A stretch of DNA of 64,000 nucleotides from JAJDOD01 sp050299835 (GCA_050299835.1 JBNKWP010000001.1:248001-312000); one strand, 5' to 3'. Positions 1-8,824 are shown, counted from the stretch's first letter. Numbers and translations are program-made. The notes: generated by a model not told the origin, from the letters alone.

Positions 1-1
1 T

Positions 2-808
2 GTTGTGACCGAAGCCACCCTGCGCATCCTGCCGAAACCGGAAGGCGCGCGGCCGGTACTGATCGGCTATCGCTCCGCCGAAACTGCCGGGGCCTGCGTG
101 TCCGACATCATCAAGGCGGGCGTCTTGCCGGTGGCGATCGAATACATGGACAAGCGGGTCATCGAGGTGGTCGAGGATTATGCGAAGGCCGGGTACCCGG
201 AATGCGAAGCCTTGCTGATCGTGGAAGTCGAAGGCTCGCCGGAGGAGATCGACGAACAGCTTGGCGTCATCAAGCAGATCGCACGGAAGCATGATCCGGT
301 CGAATTGCGGGAAGCCGGGGATGCAGAGGAGGCGGCGCGGATCTGGCTCGGTCGGAAGAGCGCCTTCGGTGCGGTCGGTCAGATCAACGATTACATGTGC
401 CTCGACGGCACCATCCCGGTTTCGCAATTGCCCCTCGTTCTGCGGCGGATCGAGGAACTGTCCGCCGAATACGGGCTGGATGTGGGCAATGTGTTCCATG
501 CAGGCGACGGGAACATGCACCCGTTGATCCTGTTCGACGCCAACAAGCCGGGAGACCTGGAGACCTGCGAAGCGCTGGGCGCCGAGATCCTGAAGCTCTG
601 TGTCGAGGTCGGAGGGTGCCTGACCGGCGAGCATGGCGTGGGGATCGAGAAGCGAGACCTGATGAATGTACAGTTCACGCCGGAGGACATGGAAGCCCAA
701 ATGGCCGTGAAGGACGTGTTCGATCCGGCCTGGCTTCTGAACCCGGCAAAGGTGTTTCCTCTCGCCGCGAGCGAAACCCGCAGGCAGCGCCCGGCGGATG
801 CGGCGTGA
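2..808 (+). CDS. glcD: Glycolate oxidase subunit GlcD, C-terminal part (5' end outside window)
   Basis: FAD-linked subunit of glycolate oxidase, which oxidises glycolate to glyoxylate. The reading frame is open to the window edge and the visible 268 residues correspond to the FAD-oxidase C-terminal domain; the N-terminal FAD-binding half lies upstream. The family motifs HAGDGNMHP (about fragment residue 163) and GEHGVGIEKR (about 208) are intact, and the protein ends with the usual LNPAKVFP. The GTG at 5 is internal and not a real start. glcE follows after 30 bases and glcF further on, so this is a glc operon. Identification is firm; only the boundary is artificial. Confidence 0.95.
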   Translation, partial: VVTEATLRILPKPEGARPVLIGYRSAETAGACVSDIIKAGVLPVAIEYMDKRVIEVVEDYAKAGYPECEALLIVEVEGSPEEIDEQLGVIKQIARKHDPVELREAGDAEEAARIWLGRKSAFGAVGQINDYMCLDGTIPVSQLPLVLRRIEELSAEYGLDVGNVFHAGDGNMHPLILFDANKPGDLETCEALGAEILKLCVEVGGCLTGEHGVGIEKRDLMNVQFTPEDMEAQMAVKDVFDPAWLLNPAKVFPLAASETRRQRPADAA

Positions 809-810
809 TT

Positions 811-833
811 TGCGTATTTGGGACAAGATGAAG
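811..833 (+). repeat. Dispersed intergenic element, copy A
   Basis: The sequence TGCGTATTT, two variable bases, then GACAAGATGAAG fills the gap between glcD and glcE. Near-identical copies occur at 25583-25605 and 61621-61643 (plus orientation) and at 61765-61790 (minus orientation). It has no ORF common to all copies and no strong internal dyad. Its function is unknown to me. Confidence 0.6.
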
Positions 834-838
834 ACGAC

Positions 839-1972
839 ATGCTGACACCGCGGGATGAGGCTGAACTGGCCGAGGCGATTTCCGGGGCAACCGGACCTTT
901 GGCGATCCGAGGTGGCGGCACGCGGGGGATCTCGGTGGAAGGCGAGGCTCTGTCAACGGCGGGACTGACCGGGATCACACTTTACGAACCGGGCGCTCTG
1001 ACCATCGTCGCGAATGCGGGCACGCCTGTGGCCGAGATCGAGGCCGCGCTCGCGGCGGAAAATCAGATGCTGGCTTTCGAGCCGATGGATCACCGCCCGC
1101 TAATGGGCACGACGGGCGAGCCGACCATCGGCGGCGTGGTCGCCACCAACACCTCCGGACCGCGCCGGGTTCAGGCGGGGGCCTGCCGCGACTTTCTGCT
1201 GGGCGTTCGTTTCGTCGATGGCAGCGGGACCGTCATCAAGAACGGCGGACGGGTCATGAAGAACGTCACCGGCTACGATCTGACGAAACTGATGTGCGGT
1301 GCGCATGGGACGCTTGGTGTCCTGAGCGAGGTGAGCCTCAAGGTTTTGCCAAGGCACGAGGCGACCGCAACACTCGCGTATTCGGGTCTCGACTGGACGG
1401 AAACCGCCGCGGCCTTTTCCGCCGCCATGTCGTCGCCCTACGAGGTCACGGGTGCCGCGCGCCTGCCGAAAGGCGCGGATTTCGCGGATCGCGGCGCGGT
1501 GCTGTTTCGGGTCAGCGGTTTCAGGGATTCAGTCGCCTACCGCACGAAGCAACTCGTACAGCGGCTGAGTTTGGACTTTGGGGAGCCCGAGGAAATCGAG
1601 ACCGATTACGACAGGAACGTCGAAATCTGGCAGTCGGTACGGGACGTCGGGCCGTTCGCCGACGACCCGAGGGATATCTGGCGCATTTCCCTGAAGCCAA
1701 CGGAATGTCCGCGTCTCGCCTCGCTCGGCACAATCGACGACGTCGTTCTGGACTGGGCCGGCGGACGCGCGTGGGCGGCGGTCGCACCCGGCACGGATGT
1801 CCGCGCCAGACTCGGAAACTTCGACGGTCACGCAACGCTAGTGCGGGGCGAGACCATATCCGAAAGGTTCCACCCGGAAGCCGCAGTGCTCGCCAGGATG
1901 GCGCGCGGACTTCGAAACAGGTACGATCCGAGAAGCATTCTCAACAACGGCTTGATGGAGGCCAATCCATGA
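839..1972 (+). CDS. glcE: Glycolate oxidase subunit GlcE
   Basis: FAD-binding subunit of the membrane-associated GlcDEF glycolate oxidase. The ATG at 839 gives 377 residues beginning MLTPRDEAELAEA, the usual start of the family; a TTG at 818 would add seven residues that lie in the repeat element. PCMH-type FAD-binding features are present: IRGGGTRG (about residue 26) and the GGVVATNTSGPRR and NGGRVMKNVTGYDL stretches. The stop overlaps the start of the GFA-type gene (ATGA at 1969), which implies translational coupling inside the glc operon. Confidence 0.93.
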   Translation: MLTPRDEAELAEAISGATGPLAIRGGGTRGISVEGEALSTAGLTGITLYEPGALTIVANAGTPVAEIEAALAAENQMLAFEPMDHRPLMGTTGEPTIGGVVATNTSGPRRVQAGACRDFLLGVRFVDGSGTVIKNGGRVMKNVTGYDLTKLMCGAHGTLGVLSEVSLKVLPRHEATATLAYSGLDWTETAAAFSAAMSSPYEVTGAARLPKGADFADRGAVLFRVSGFRDSVAYRTKQLVQRLSLDFGEPEEIETDYDRNVEIWQSVRDVGPFADDPRDIWRISLKPTECPRLASLGTIDDVVLDWAGGRAWAAVAPGTDVRARLGNFDGHATLVRGETISERFHPEAAVLARMARGLRNRYDPRSILNNGLMEANP

Positions 1973-2415
1973 CCTTCGCTCTTGGTGGCTGTGCTTGCAA
2001 AACGTACCAGTATTCGCTTCTGACGCCGCCGATTCTGGTGTGTGGCTGCTGTTGCCGCGATTGCTCCGTCTGGACCGGCTCCCCCTACACGGTCTGGGTC
2101 GGGGTTCAACGGGGTGCCGTGTCCTTTGCCAACGGCATGCCGCCAGAATGGCAGGCGTCGAAATTCTCGAAACGGGGACACTGTCCGTTCTGCGGAACCG
2201 CGCTGACGTTCCAGAGGACCGGAGCGGAGGCCGAACGCGACCCGCTTTTCTACGTCACGGCGACAAGCCTCGCCGATCCGGGCCGCGTGTCGCCGACCGA
2301 GATCGTCTACTATGGCGAACGCCCACCCTGGTTCGATCTTCCCATGGGCATCCCTCATCATGAGGGTGCGTCGCCCGAATACGGGTCGCCGCGCAGACAC
2401 GGGAAGTTCAACTGA
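1969..2415 (+). CDS. GFA / CENP-V-type zinc-binding protein
   Basis: A 148-residue protein of the glutathione-dependent formaldehyde-activating (GFA) fold. Cys-rich zinc-binding motifs are visible: GGCAC near residue 7, CGCCCRDC near 26 and CPFCG near 71. Families with this fold are often annotated as formaldehyde or aldehyde adduct enzymes, but specific function is rarely proven. It is inserted between glcE (ATGA overlap) and glcF (33-base gap). I infer co-expression with glycolate oxidase; a role in handling a reactive aldehyde such as glyoxylate or formaldehyde is speculation. Confidence 0.8.
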   Translation: MTFALGGCACKTYQYSLLTPPILVCGCCCRDCSVWTGSPYTVWVGVQRGAVSFANGMPPEWQASKFSKRGHCPFCGTALTFQRTGAEAERDPLFYVTATSLADPGRVSPTEIVYYGERPPWFDLPMGIPHHEGASPEYGSPRRHGKFN

Positions 2416-2448
2416 GTCACCCTTCGACCTAGGACGCTTCAACGTCAG

Positions 2449-3720
2449 ATGCAGACGAACTTTACCGAAGAACAGCTTCAGGATCCCGCTACGGCGCGCG
2501 CCAACGAGATCCTGCGATCCTGCGTGCATTGTGGCTTCTGCACCGCGACCTGTCCGTCCTACCAGGTGCTGGGGGACGAGCTCGACAGCCCGCGCGGGCG
2601 TATCTACCTGATCAAGGACATGCTGGAAAACGACCGTCCGGCGGATGCCAAGACGGTCAAGCATATCGACCAGTGCCTCTCTTGCCTCGCCTGCATGACG
2701 ACCTGTCCCTCGGGCGTGCATTACATGCACCTTGTCGATCATGCGCGGGCGCATATCGAGAAAACCTACAAGCGCCCGCTGTTCGAGCGGGTTCTGAGAA
2801 ACACGCTGGCCAAGATCCTCCCCTATCCGGGACGGTTTCGTCTGGCCTTGCTGGCGGCGAAGATCGCCCGTCCGTTCAAGGCGCTGGTGCCCGAGGCGCG
2901 GCTGCGGGCGATGCTGGACATGGCGCCGAAACGCATCCCGCCGGTCAGCCGCAACGACGACCCGCAGACTTTTCCTGCAGAAGGCGAGACGCGAATGCGC
3001 GTGGCACTGATGACGGGCTGCGCACAGAAGGCGCTGAACACCGACATCAACGATGCGACGATCCGGCTCCTGACGCGATTGGGCTGCGAGGTCGTCGTGG
3101 CCGAAGGGGCGGGATGCTGCGGCGCTCTGGTCCATCACATGGGGTGGGAGAACGAAAGCCATCGCTTCGCTGCCGCCAATATCCGGGCATGGACGGCCGG
3201 AAAGTTCGAGGCCATCGTCATCAATACCAGTGGCTGTGGCACCACCGTGAAGGATTATGGCCACATGTTCCGCAACGATCCGCTGGCCAAGGATGCCGCC
3301 GCTGTCAGCGCCAAAGCCCTGGATGTGACCGAACTTCTGGCCAAACTGGAGCTATCGGCGAGATCCCCCGAACCGCTGCGCGTCGCCTATCACGCGGCCT
3401 GTTCACTGCAGCACGGGCAACAGGTCAAGGCGGCTCCGAAAACCCTTCTCAAGGCGGCGGGTTTCGATGTGGTGGAGCCCAAGGACCCGCATCTGTGCTG
3501 CGGATCGGCGGGGACATACAACCTGACCCAGCCAAACATCTCGGGCGAACTGAAACGTCGCAAGATCAAGACCTTGGAAGCCAGAGAGCCGGATGTAATT
3601 GCGGCCGGAAATATCGGATGCATGATGCAGATCGGTTCTGGAACGGAAGTGCCTGTCGTTCACACGGTCGAACTGCTGGACTGGGCGACCGGAGGCCCGC
3701 GTCCTGCCGCGCTGGGTTAA
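2449..3720 (+). CDS. glcF: Glycolate oxidase iron-sulfur subunit GlcF
   Basis: Electron-transfer subunit of glycolate oxidase, 423 residues. Two 4Fe-4S motifs are intact, CVHCGFCTATCP (about residue 25) and CLSCLACMTTCP (about 75), followed by two cysteine-rich CCG domains with GCCGALVHHMG (about 223) and CCGSAGTYN (about 350). The start MQTNFTEEQL resembles known GlcF N-termini. It passes electrons from the GlcDE flavins towards the quinone pool. It is the last gene of the glc cluster; the next gene has its own signal peptide and ribosome binding site. Confidence 0.96.
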   Translation: MQTNFTEEQLQDPATARANEILRSCVHCGFCTATCPSYQVLGDELDSPRGRIYLIKDMLENDRPADAKTVKHIDQCLSCLACMTTCPSGVHYMHLVDHARAHIEKTYKRPLFERVLRNTLAKILPYPGRFRLALLAAKIARPFKALVPEARLRAMLDMAPKRIPPVSRNDDPQTFPAEGETRMRVALMTGCAQKALNTDINDATIRLLTRLGCEVVVAEGAGCCGALVHHMGWENESHRFAAANIRAWTAGKFEAIVINTSGCGTTVKDYGHMFRNDPLAKDAAAVSAKALDVTELLAKLELSARSPEPLRVAYHAACSLQHGQQVKAAPKTLLKAAGFDVVEPKDPHLCCGSAGTYNLTQPNISGELKRRKIKTLEAREPDVIAAGNIGCMMQIGSGTEVPVVHTVELLDWATGGPRPAALG

Positions 3721-3792
3721 GAGGAAATTGGCGACATATTATTGCCGCATCGGGCACATACCCTCGATGCGCGAAGCGGGAAGAGGCCTGGT

Positions 3793-4623
3793 ATGCGATT
3801 TCTGATCGCCGCGGTGTTTGCGGCTCTGACAACTGCTCCGGCATTGGCCGATGAAAGTCAGCCGTCGGAGTTGCACAAGATCATGACGTCGTTCGAGGCG
3901 CAGGGATGGGAAGGCGTCGGTCGGCTCAATATCGGCTGGGGCGGCATGTGTACCGGCGCGATGATCTCGCCCCGGCTCGTTCTGACGGCGGCGCATTGCG
4001 CGTTCAACTCCCGCTCCGGTACTGTCATGGACGCGGACGACATCGTGTTTCACGCCGGTTTCCGCAACGGTCACGCCACAGCCTCGCGGCAGGTTGGCCG
4101 CATCGTGGTTCATCCCGACTATGTCTATGCGGGACCGACGGAATCCGCCAATGTCGCGAATGATCTGGCCCTTATGGAACTGACCAGCGAAATCCGCCTG
4201 CCGAACGTTCGGCCTTTCGCCACGTCCAAACGGCCCCGCAAAGGCCAACAGGTGGGTGTCGTCTCCTATGCCCATGACCGGGCGGAGTCTCCCTCGATCC
4301 AGGAAATATGCCATGTCCTCGCCCGCCAAAGGGGAACACTGGTCCTGTCCTGCGATGTCGATTTCGGCTCGTCGGGCGCGCCGATCTTCACCGAGGTCGA
4401 TGGGCAGATGCGTATCGTTTCGGTGGTCTCCGCCAAGGCCGAGGTGCGCGGACGAAAGGTCGCCCTTGGCACCAATCTGGAACAGCCCCTGTCGGAACTC
4501 ATGGCGCTTTTGGCCACGGGCGGCGGTCGGGTCGTCGCGGCACCCGCCGAGGTTAACATCATCCGGCCAAACGAACCCCGGCGACTGTCGGGGGGAAGCA
4601 GCGCCAAGTTCCTTCGCCCGTGA
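3793..4623 (+). CDS. Secreted trypsin-like (S1 family) serine protease
   Basis: A 276-residue chymotrypsin-fold protease. The ATG at 3793 follows a GAAGAGG ribosome binding site and starts a clear signal peptide ending in ALA before DES, so export to the periplasm or outside is expected. The triad is readable: His in LTAAHC, Asp in NDLALMEL and Ser in GSSGAPIF. The upstream in-frame TTG at 3742 is rejected because it would bury the signal peptide. A second, smaller protease of the same type follows at 4660. The substrate is unknown. Confidence 0.88.
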   Translation: MRFLIAAVFAALTTAPALADESQPSELHKIMTSFEAQGWEGVGRLNIGWGGMCTGAMISPRLVLTAAHCAFNSRSGTVMDADDIVFHAGFRNGHATASRQVGRIVVHPDYVYAGPTESANVANDLALMELTSEIRLPNVRPFATSKRPRKGQQVGVVSYAHDRAESPSIQEICHVLARQRGTLVLSCDVDFGSSGAPIFTEVDGQMRIVSVVSAKAEVRGRKVALGTNLEQPLSELMALLATGGGRVVAAPAEVNIIRPNEPRRLSGGSSAKFLRP

Positions 4624-4659
4624 CTTGACCGCGCGCCCAGACGGGGCAAGGTGAACGCC

Positions 4660-5325
4660 ATGCGGTCGGTTCTTCTTCTTTCCCTGGTCTGCTGGGTCCT
4701 CGCCGCACCCTTGTCAGCGGACAGGGTGTTCCAGGCCGCCGGCCGCATCGAGTCGACTACCGACAATGGCGGGTGCTCCGCCGTTCTGATACGACCGGAC
4801 GTCATTCTGACCGCGGCACATTGCGTACGCGAGGACGAGGACTCCTCCTATGCGTTCCGCCCCACGGGCAGCACCGAACGAATTCCGGTCCGGCGAGTGA
4901 TGATGCACCCGCTCTATATCGCGTTTATCGCGCACAGGTTGAGACGCCTGGGATTCGATTTCGCCATCGGCCAGCTGGACCGGCCGATTGATTCCAACAC
5001 CATCCGGCCCGTCAATCTGAGCACCACGGCAGCATCGGCGGGCGAAGGTCTGTTCATCGTCAGTTGGCGCAACCCGCGTAACAGCCGTCCAAAACGCCGC
5101 CGTTGCCTTGTCGTGGAAGGCTCATATGCAGGGGTCGTGACCCTGGGATGCCAGGTGCGCGGCGGGGAAAGCGGAGCGCCGGTGTTTCGCCTGACCGAAG
5201 ACGGGTCGGAACTGGTGGCCATCGTGAACAGCACGGCGCAACGGGACGGCAGGTCGGTGGCACTTGCCTCGAATGTCGTGGATCGCATTTCGGTGTTGTT
5301 CGACAGACTGGCGGCCACCCCTTGA
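4660..5325 (+). CDS. Second secreted trypsin-like serine protease
   Basis: A 221-residue S1/V8-like protease with a hydrophobic N-terminal signal peptide (MRSVLLLSLVCWVLAAP). The triad is LTAAHC (His), DFAIGQL (Asp) and GGESGAPVF (Ser). The ATG at 4660 is preferred because AGGTG sits six bases upstream; a GTG at 4651 is an alternative. It lies 36 bases after the first protease and is clearly a related, shorter homologue. The two probably form a small secreted-protease operon; there is no evidence for the target. Confidence 0.85.
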   Translation: MRSVLLLSLVCWVLAAPLSADRVFQAAGRIESTTDNGGCSAVLIRPDVILTAAHCVREDEDSSYAFRPTGSTERIPVRRVMMHPLYIAFIAHRLRRLGFDFAIGQLDRPIDSNTIRPVNLSTTAASAGEGLFIVSWRNPRNSRPKRRRCLVVEGSYAGVVTLGCQVRGGESGAPVFRLTEDGSELVAIVNSTAQRDGRSVALASNVVDRISVLFDRLAATP

Positions 5326-5428
5326 TGGCCGAGAACCGGCTTCCTATCTTTTTCGTGTCGGGCGCCGAATCCGGGTCCGACATCTGACAACCGCCTTGCC
5401 CATCCGGGAAGGCACATTGGTATCGCTC

Positions 5429-5444
5429 AAAGGAGGATAACCTT
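5429..5444 (+). promoter_or_regulatory. Strong Shine-Dalgarno leader of hsp20
   Basis: AAAGGAGG stands about eight bases before the hsp20 ATG, the most perfect ribosome binding site in this part of the window. Small heat-shock genes of alphaproteobacteria often mask such a site with a thermosensor hairpin. A convincing anti-SD partner was not found by eye. Confidence 0.55.
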
Positions 5445-5903
5445 ATGAGAAGGTTTGATCTTGCACCCCTGCACCGTGCAACCGTCGGCTTCGACCAGAT
5501 TGCCGACATGATGGACCGGATCTTGACCGACACGGCTCAGAACCCGTCCTACCCGCCCTACAACATTGAAAAGACCGCCGACGACGCCTGGCGCATTTCC
5601 ATCGCCGTGGCCGGGTTCAGCGAAGAGGACCTTTCGGTTGAACTGCGCGAGAACGCCCTGATCGTCTCCGCCAGCAAATCGGAAGACACCGAAGACCGTA
5701 CCTATCTGCATCGCGGCATCGCCAACCGCGCTTTCGAACGCCGGTTCACGCTTGCCGACCATGTGCGGGTCTCGGGCGCAAGCCATGTCAATGGCATGCT
5801 GAATATCGACCTCGTGCGCGAAGTGCCGGAAGCCCTGAAACCGCGCCGGATCGAGATTACCAGCGGCGACACGGTGGAAGCGAAGGCCGTCGAGGCTCAG
5901 TAA
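5445..5903 (+). CDS. Small heat-shock protein, Hsp20/IbpA family
   Basis: A 152-residue ATP-independent holdase chaperone. The alpha-crystallin domain spans about residues 38-140, beginning YPPYNIEKTADDAWRI and including VAGFSEEDLSVEL and the ENALIVSASK strand. The family's I-x-I/V tail anchor is replaced by a short acidic C-terminus. It starts after a strong AAAGGAGG site and ends at a clear intrinsic terminator, so it looks monocistronic, as expected for a heat-induced gene. Confidence 0.93.
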   Translation: MRRFDLAPLHRATVGFDQIADMMDRILTDTAQNPSYPPYNIEKTADDAWRISIAVAGFSEEDLSVELRENALIVSASKSEDTEDRTYLHRGIANRAFERRFTLADHVRVSGASHVNGMLNIDLVREVPEALKPRRIEITSGDTVEAKAVEAQ

Positions 5904-5924
5904 ATCTCTACTGAAATACATCGT

Positions 5925-5955
5925 AGCGCCCGGCATCGTCCGGGCGCTTTTCGTT
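5925..5955 (+). terminator. Intrinsic terminator after hsp20
   Basis: A perfect 9-bp stem AGCGCCCGG / CCGGGCGCT with a six-base loop (5934-5939) is followed by TTTCGTTT. It separates hsp20 from the convergent minus-strand gene ending at 5956. Confidence 0.85.
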
Positions 5956-6474
5956 TCAGTCGTCTTCGTAAGGGTTCAGCCACCCGACCGGCGCGTCGGT
6001 GATCTCCTGACCGAGGAAATGCTGGATCGCGGCAACGGCCTTGAAGCTCATGCCGCCAGCCGAATGATCGGGCCGGAGTGGTGCGCGCGTGCGATCCTTC
6101 AAGACCAGCACCGGCCGTTTGAGGCCATTCCCGCTGGTTTCATCCGCTCGCCGGATCTCTGACAACTCGGCCGTTTCGACCTCGCTCAGGTCCCAGTCCC
6201 ATCTGTTCGTTCCGTTCCGATCCTCGACCACAAGATCCACCCTGCCGGTGGTTTTGTCGAAGACCAGTTCGGATCGCATGCGCGAGCGCCAGAGATAAAA
6301 GAGCATCCCCGCAACGATGGCAGTCGGGAAAAGCGCGGGCAGGTAGTCACCGCCCGAGGCGAATTGCCAGGCGAGGAAAAGAAGGAAGGCGGAGAAGGCG
6401 CCGATCCCGAGCTTCTTGTCGAGCTGGGTATCGACCATCACAAGCCGGTCCTCGGTCTTCTCCTTGACGTGCAT
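5956..6474 (-). CDS. Small membrane protein of unknown function
   Basis: A 172-residue protein. The start MHVKEKTEDRL (ATG at 6474) lies nine bases after the ALDH stop; longer starts would run into the aldehyde dehydrogenase gene. Two hydrophobic segments lie at about residues 24-60 (GIGAFSAFLLFLAWQFA and a second after YLPAL), followed by a cytoplasmic domain rich in charged residues (WDWDLSEVETAELSEI). I do not recognise a named family. It is probably co-transcribed with the ALDH16 gene. Confidence 0.65.
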   Translation of the reverse strand: MHVKEKTEDRLVMVDTQLDKKLGIGAFSAFLLFLAWQFASGGDYLPALFPTAIVAGMLFYLWRSRMRSELVFDKTTGRVDLVVEDRNGTNRWDWDLSEVETAELSEIRRADETSGNGLKRPVLVLKDRTRAPLRPDHSAGGMSFKAVAAIQHFLGQEITDAPVGWLNPYEDD

Positions 6475-6482
6475 TGGCCTAG

Positions 6483-8801
6483 TTATTCGCCATAAGGCAC
6501 CCAGATCGTCTTGACCTCGGTCGCGGCCGCAAGCCAGTCGGCAGCCTTGGGCGCGTAGGCCGGAGTCCATGTGCGTTTCAAGTTGCTTGCCGCTTCCCGT
6601 TCGATCACCGGGGTGAGGGCGGGGTTGGCGAAGTTCCAGACCGCGTCCACATCCATGTGGCCCGCGACCTGTGGCGACAGTTCGGCATGGTCGCCGGTCA
6701 AGATATTGACGGTGCCGCCGGGCACGTCGGAGGTGTCGAGCACCTGATAGAGGTCGGTGGCGATCAACGGCGCGGCCTCAGGCGCGATCAACGTCAGCCG
6801 GTTGCCCATCGACAGCGCCGCACCGATCAGGTCGGCGATGCCGGTCAATGGCTCGGCGCTCCCAGCAAAAGCGGCGATCTTGCCCACCGGTTCGTTCATG
6901 GCCAGCGCGACGCCCCGGAACGGAACACCCTTGGCACCGCCGTCATGCTTGTCGGCCCAGGCGGCCCAGGTGAACAGCCGGTCGATGGCGGTTTCTACCT
7001 CCGTCTTGCCGCTGCGTATGCCGGTCATCTCGTTGAAACGTGCGGCAAATTCTTCCGCGCGGGCGGAGAGGTTCTCGGCCAGGTAGTAGAGAATCTGCGC
7101 GCGCAAGTGGCCGGTGGTTTTCGACCAGCCCTTGGCGGCGTTCATGGCCTCCACCGCGTTGCGGAAATCCTTGCGGTTGGCCAGCCCGACATGGCCGAGC
7201 AGCTTGCCCTTGGGTGACCAGACGGCACGAGAATATCCGCCATCGGGACGCGCCTGCTTGCCGCCGATATAGAGCTTGGCGGTCCGGTCTAGGCCTTCGA
7301 CGGTGGCGTCCTTGGGTGCGGCGATTGTCGGTAGCGGATTGTATGGAACCGGCTTGCCGGAGGGTTTGGTGTAGGCCCGCAAACCCTCCCAGCCGCCTTC
7401 GCGTCCGAACCCGCTTTCGCGCACCCCGCCGAACCCGGCGGCGGCGTCGAACAGGTTGGTGGCATTCACCCAGACCACGCCCGCGATCAGTTTGGGCGCG
7501 ATGTCGAGGGCGAGGTTGACGTTCTCCGTCCAGACCGTCGCGGCAAGGCCGTAGCGGGTATTGTTGGCGAGTTCCACCGACTCGGCCGGTGTGCGGAAGG
7601 TGGAGGAGACGAGGACCGGGCCGAAGATCTCCTCCTGCATCAGCGGGTCGGCGGTGGAGAGGCCGGAGATCAGGGTTGGCGGGTAGAAGCAGCCTTTCGA
7701 CGGCAATTCGCAGGGGGCGTGGTAGACCTCTCCGGCGGAACCATCGACCAGCGCCTTGATGGTCTTCAACTGGACCGGGTCGACGATGGCACCGACGTCG
7801 ATGCATTTATCCAGCGGGTCACCGACACGGAGGTTCGCCATCCGCGCCTTTAACCTTTTGTTAAACTCTTCCGCGATGCCTTCCTGCACCAGAAGGCGCG
7901 ATCCCGCGCAGCAGACCTGGCCCTGGTTGAACCAGATCGCATCGACAAGCCCTTCGATCGCTGAGTCGATGTCGGCGTCGTCGAAGACGATGTAGGGTGA
8001 TTTCCCTCCCAGCTCCAAAGTCAGCGATTTGCCGGTTCCGGCGGTCTCAACGCGAATGATCCGGCCGACCTCGGTCGAACCTGTAAAGGCGATCTTATCA
8101 ATGTCCTTGTGATTCACGATTAACGCGCCGACCGCACCGTCGCCGGTGACGATGTTCAGCACACCGGGCGGCACGCCCGCCTCCCGGCTGAGATCGGCGA
8201 AGAGCAATGCGGTGAGCGAGGTGTATTCCGCCGGTTTCAGGACCACCGTGTTGCCCATGGCGAGCGCCGGGGCGACTTTCCAGGCGAGCATCAGAAGCGG
8301 GAAGTTCCATGGGATGATCTGGCCGCAGACGCCGAGCGGCTCGCGATCGGGCAGTTCCTCGTCCATGAGCTGCGCCATCCCGGCGTGGTAGTAGAAATGA
8401 CGGGCGACCAGAGGAATGTCGATGTCACGGGCTTCGCGGATCGGCTTGCCGTTGTCGAGCGTCTCCAGCACGGCGAAAAGGCGGGATTGCTTCTGGATCA
8501 GCCGGGCGAGGGCGTAGAGGACGCGGGCACGTCTTTTCGGGTCCTTCGCCCAGGCGGCCTGCGCCTTGCGAGCGGCGGCGACGGCATTGTCCACGTCCTT
8601 CTTGGTTGCCTGCCCGACCTTCGCCAGCAGCTTGCCGGTGGCAGGGTTCTTCGTCGGGAAGAGCTTGTTCGGTTTGGTGAAGGCACCGCCGATGAACTGG
8701 CCGAATTTGCCATCGTGGCTGTCGATCCACTTGAACGCCTCGGCGGCGTCCTCGGGGGCCGGGCCGTATTCCATGGTTTCGAATATGTCGCGGACGTTCA
8801 T
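6483..8801 (-). CDS. Two-domain aldehyde dehydrogenase, ALDH16 type
   Basis: A 772-residue protein with two consecutive aldehyde dehydrogenase folds. The N-terminal domain (about 1-480) has LELGGKSPYIVF and the catalytic cysteine in NQGQVCCAG near residue 297. The C-terminal domain (about 500-772) has cofactor-domain features (GKIAAFAG, LTGIADLIGAALSMGN) but no cysteine or glutamate motif, so it should be non-catalytic. This architecture matches ALDH16, and a bacterial ALDH16 structure comes from Loktanella, also in this family. It lies 74 bases after deoC, consistent with oxidising the acetaldehyde made by DeoC; substrate assignment is inference. Confidence 0.88.
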   Translation of the reverse strand: MNVRDIFETMEYGPAPEDAAEAFKWIDSHDGKFGQFIGGAFTKPNKLFPTKNPATGKLLAKVGQATKKDVDNAVAAARKAQAAWAKDPKRRARVLYALARLIQKQSRLFAVLETLDNGKPIREARDIDIPLVARHFYYHAGMAQLMDEELPDREPLGVCGQIIPWNFPLLMLAWKVAPALAMGNTVVLKPAEYTSLTALLFADLSREAGVPPGVLNIVTGDGAVGALIVNHKDIDKIAFTGSTEVGRIIRVETAGTGKSLTLELGGKSPYIVFDDADIDSAIEGLVDAIWFNQGQVCCAGSRLLVQEGIAEEFNKRLKARMANLRVGDPLDKCIDVGAIVDPVQLKTIKALVDGSAGEVYHAPCELPSKGCFYPPTLISGLSTADPLMQEEIFGPVLVSSTFRTPAESVELANNTRYGLAATVWTENVNLALDIAPKLIAGVVWVNATNLFDAAAGFGGVRESGFGREGGWEGLRAYTKPSGKPVPYNPLPTIAAPKDATVEGLDRTAKLYIGGKQARPDGGYSRAVWSPKGKLLGHVGLANRKDFRNAVEAMNAAKGWSKTTGHLRAQILYYLAENLSARAEEFAARFNEMTGIRSGKTEVETAIDRLFTWAAWADKHDGGAKGVPFRGVALAMNEPVGKIAAFAGSAEPLTGIADLIGAALSMGNRLTLIAPEAAPLIATDLYQVLDTSDVPGGTVNILTGDHAELSPQVAGHMDVDAVWNFANPALTPVIEREAASNLKRTWTPAYAPKAADWLAAATEVKTIWVPYGE

Positions 8802-8824
8802 GCGACGCCTCCCGTTTTAAAAAG

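Noticed and set aside
1828..3264. Long minus-strand ORF of 478 codons opposite glcE/GFA/glcF
   Set aside because: It lies antisense to three well-identified genes, its product is Arg/His-rich with no motif, and no ribosome binding site is seen. High-GC genes produce such shadows.
5326..5444. ROSE-type RNA thermometer before hsp20
   Set aside because: The AAAGGAGG site is a good target, but no convincing UUGCU-type anti-SD strand or stacked stems could be folded by eye. A folding program would decide.
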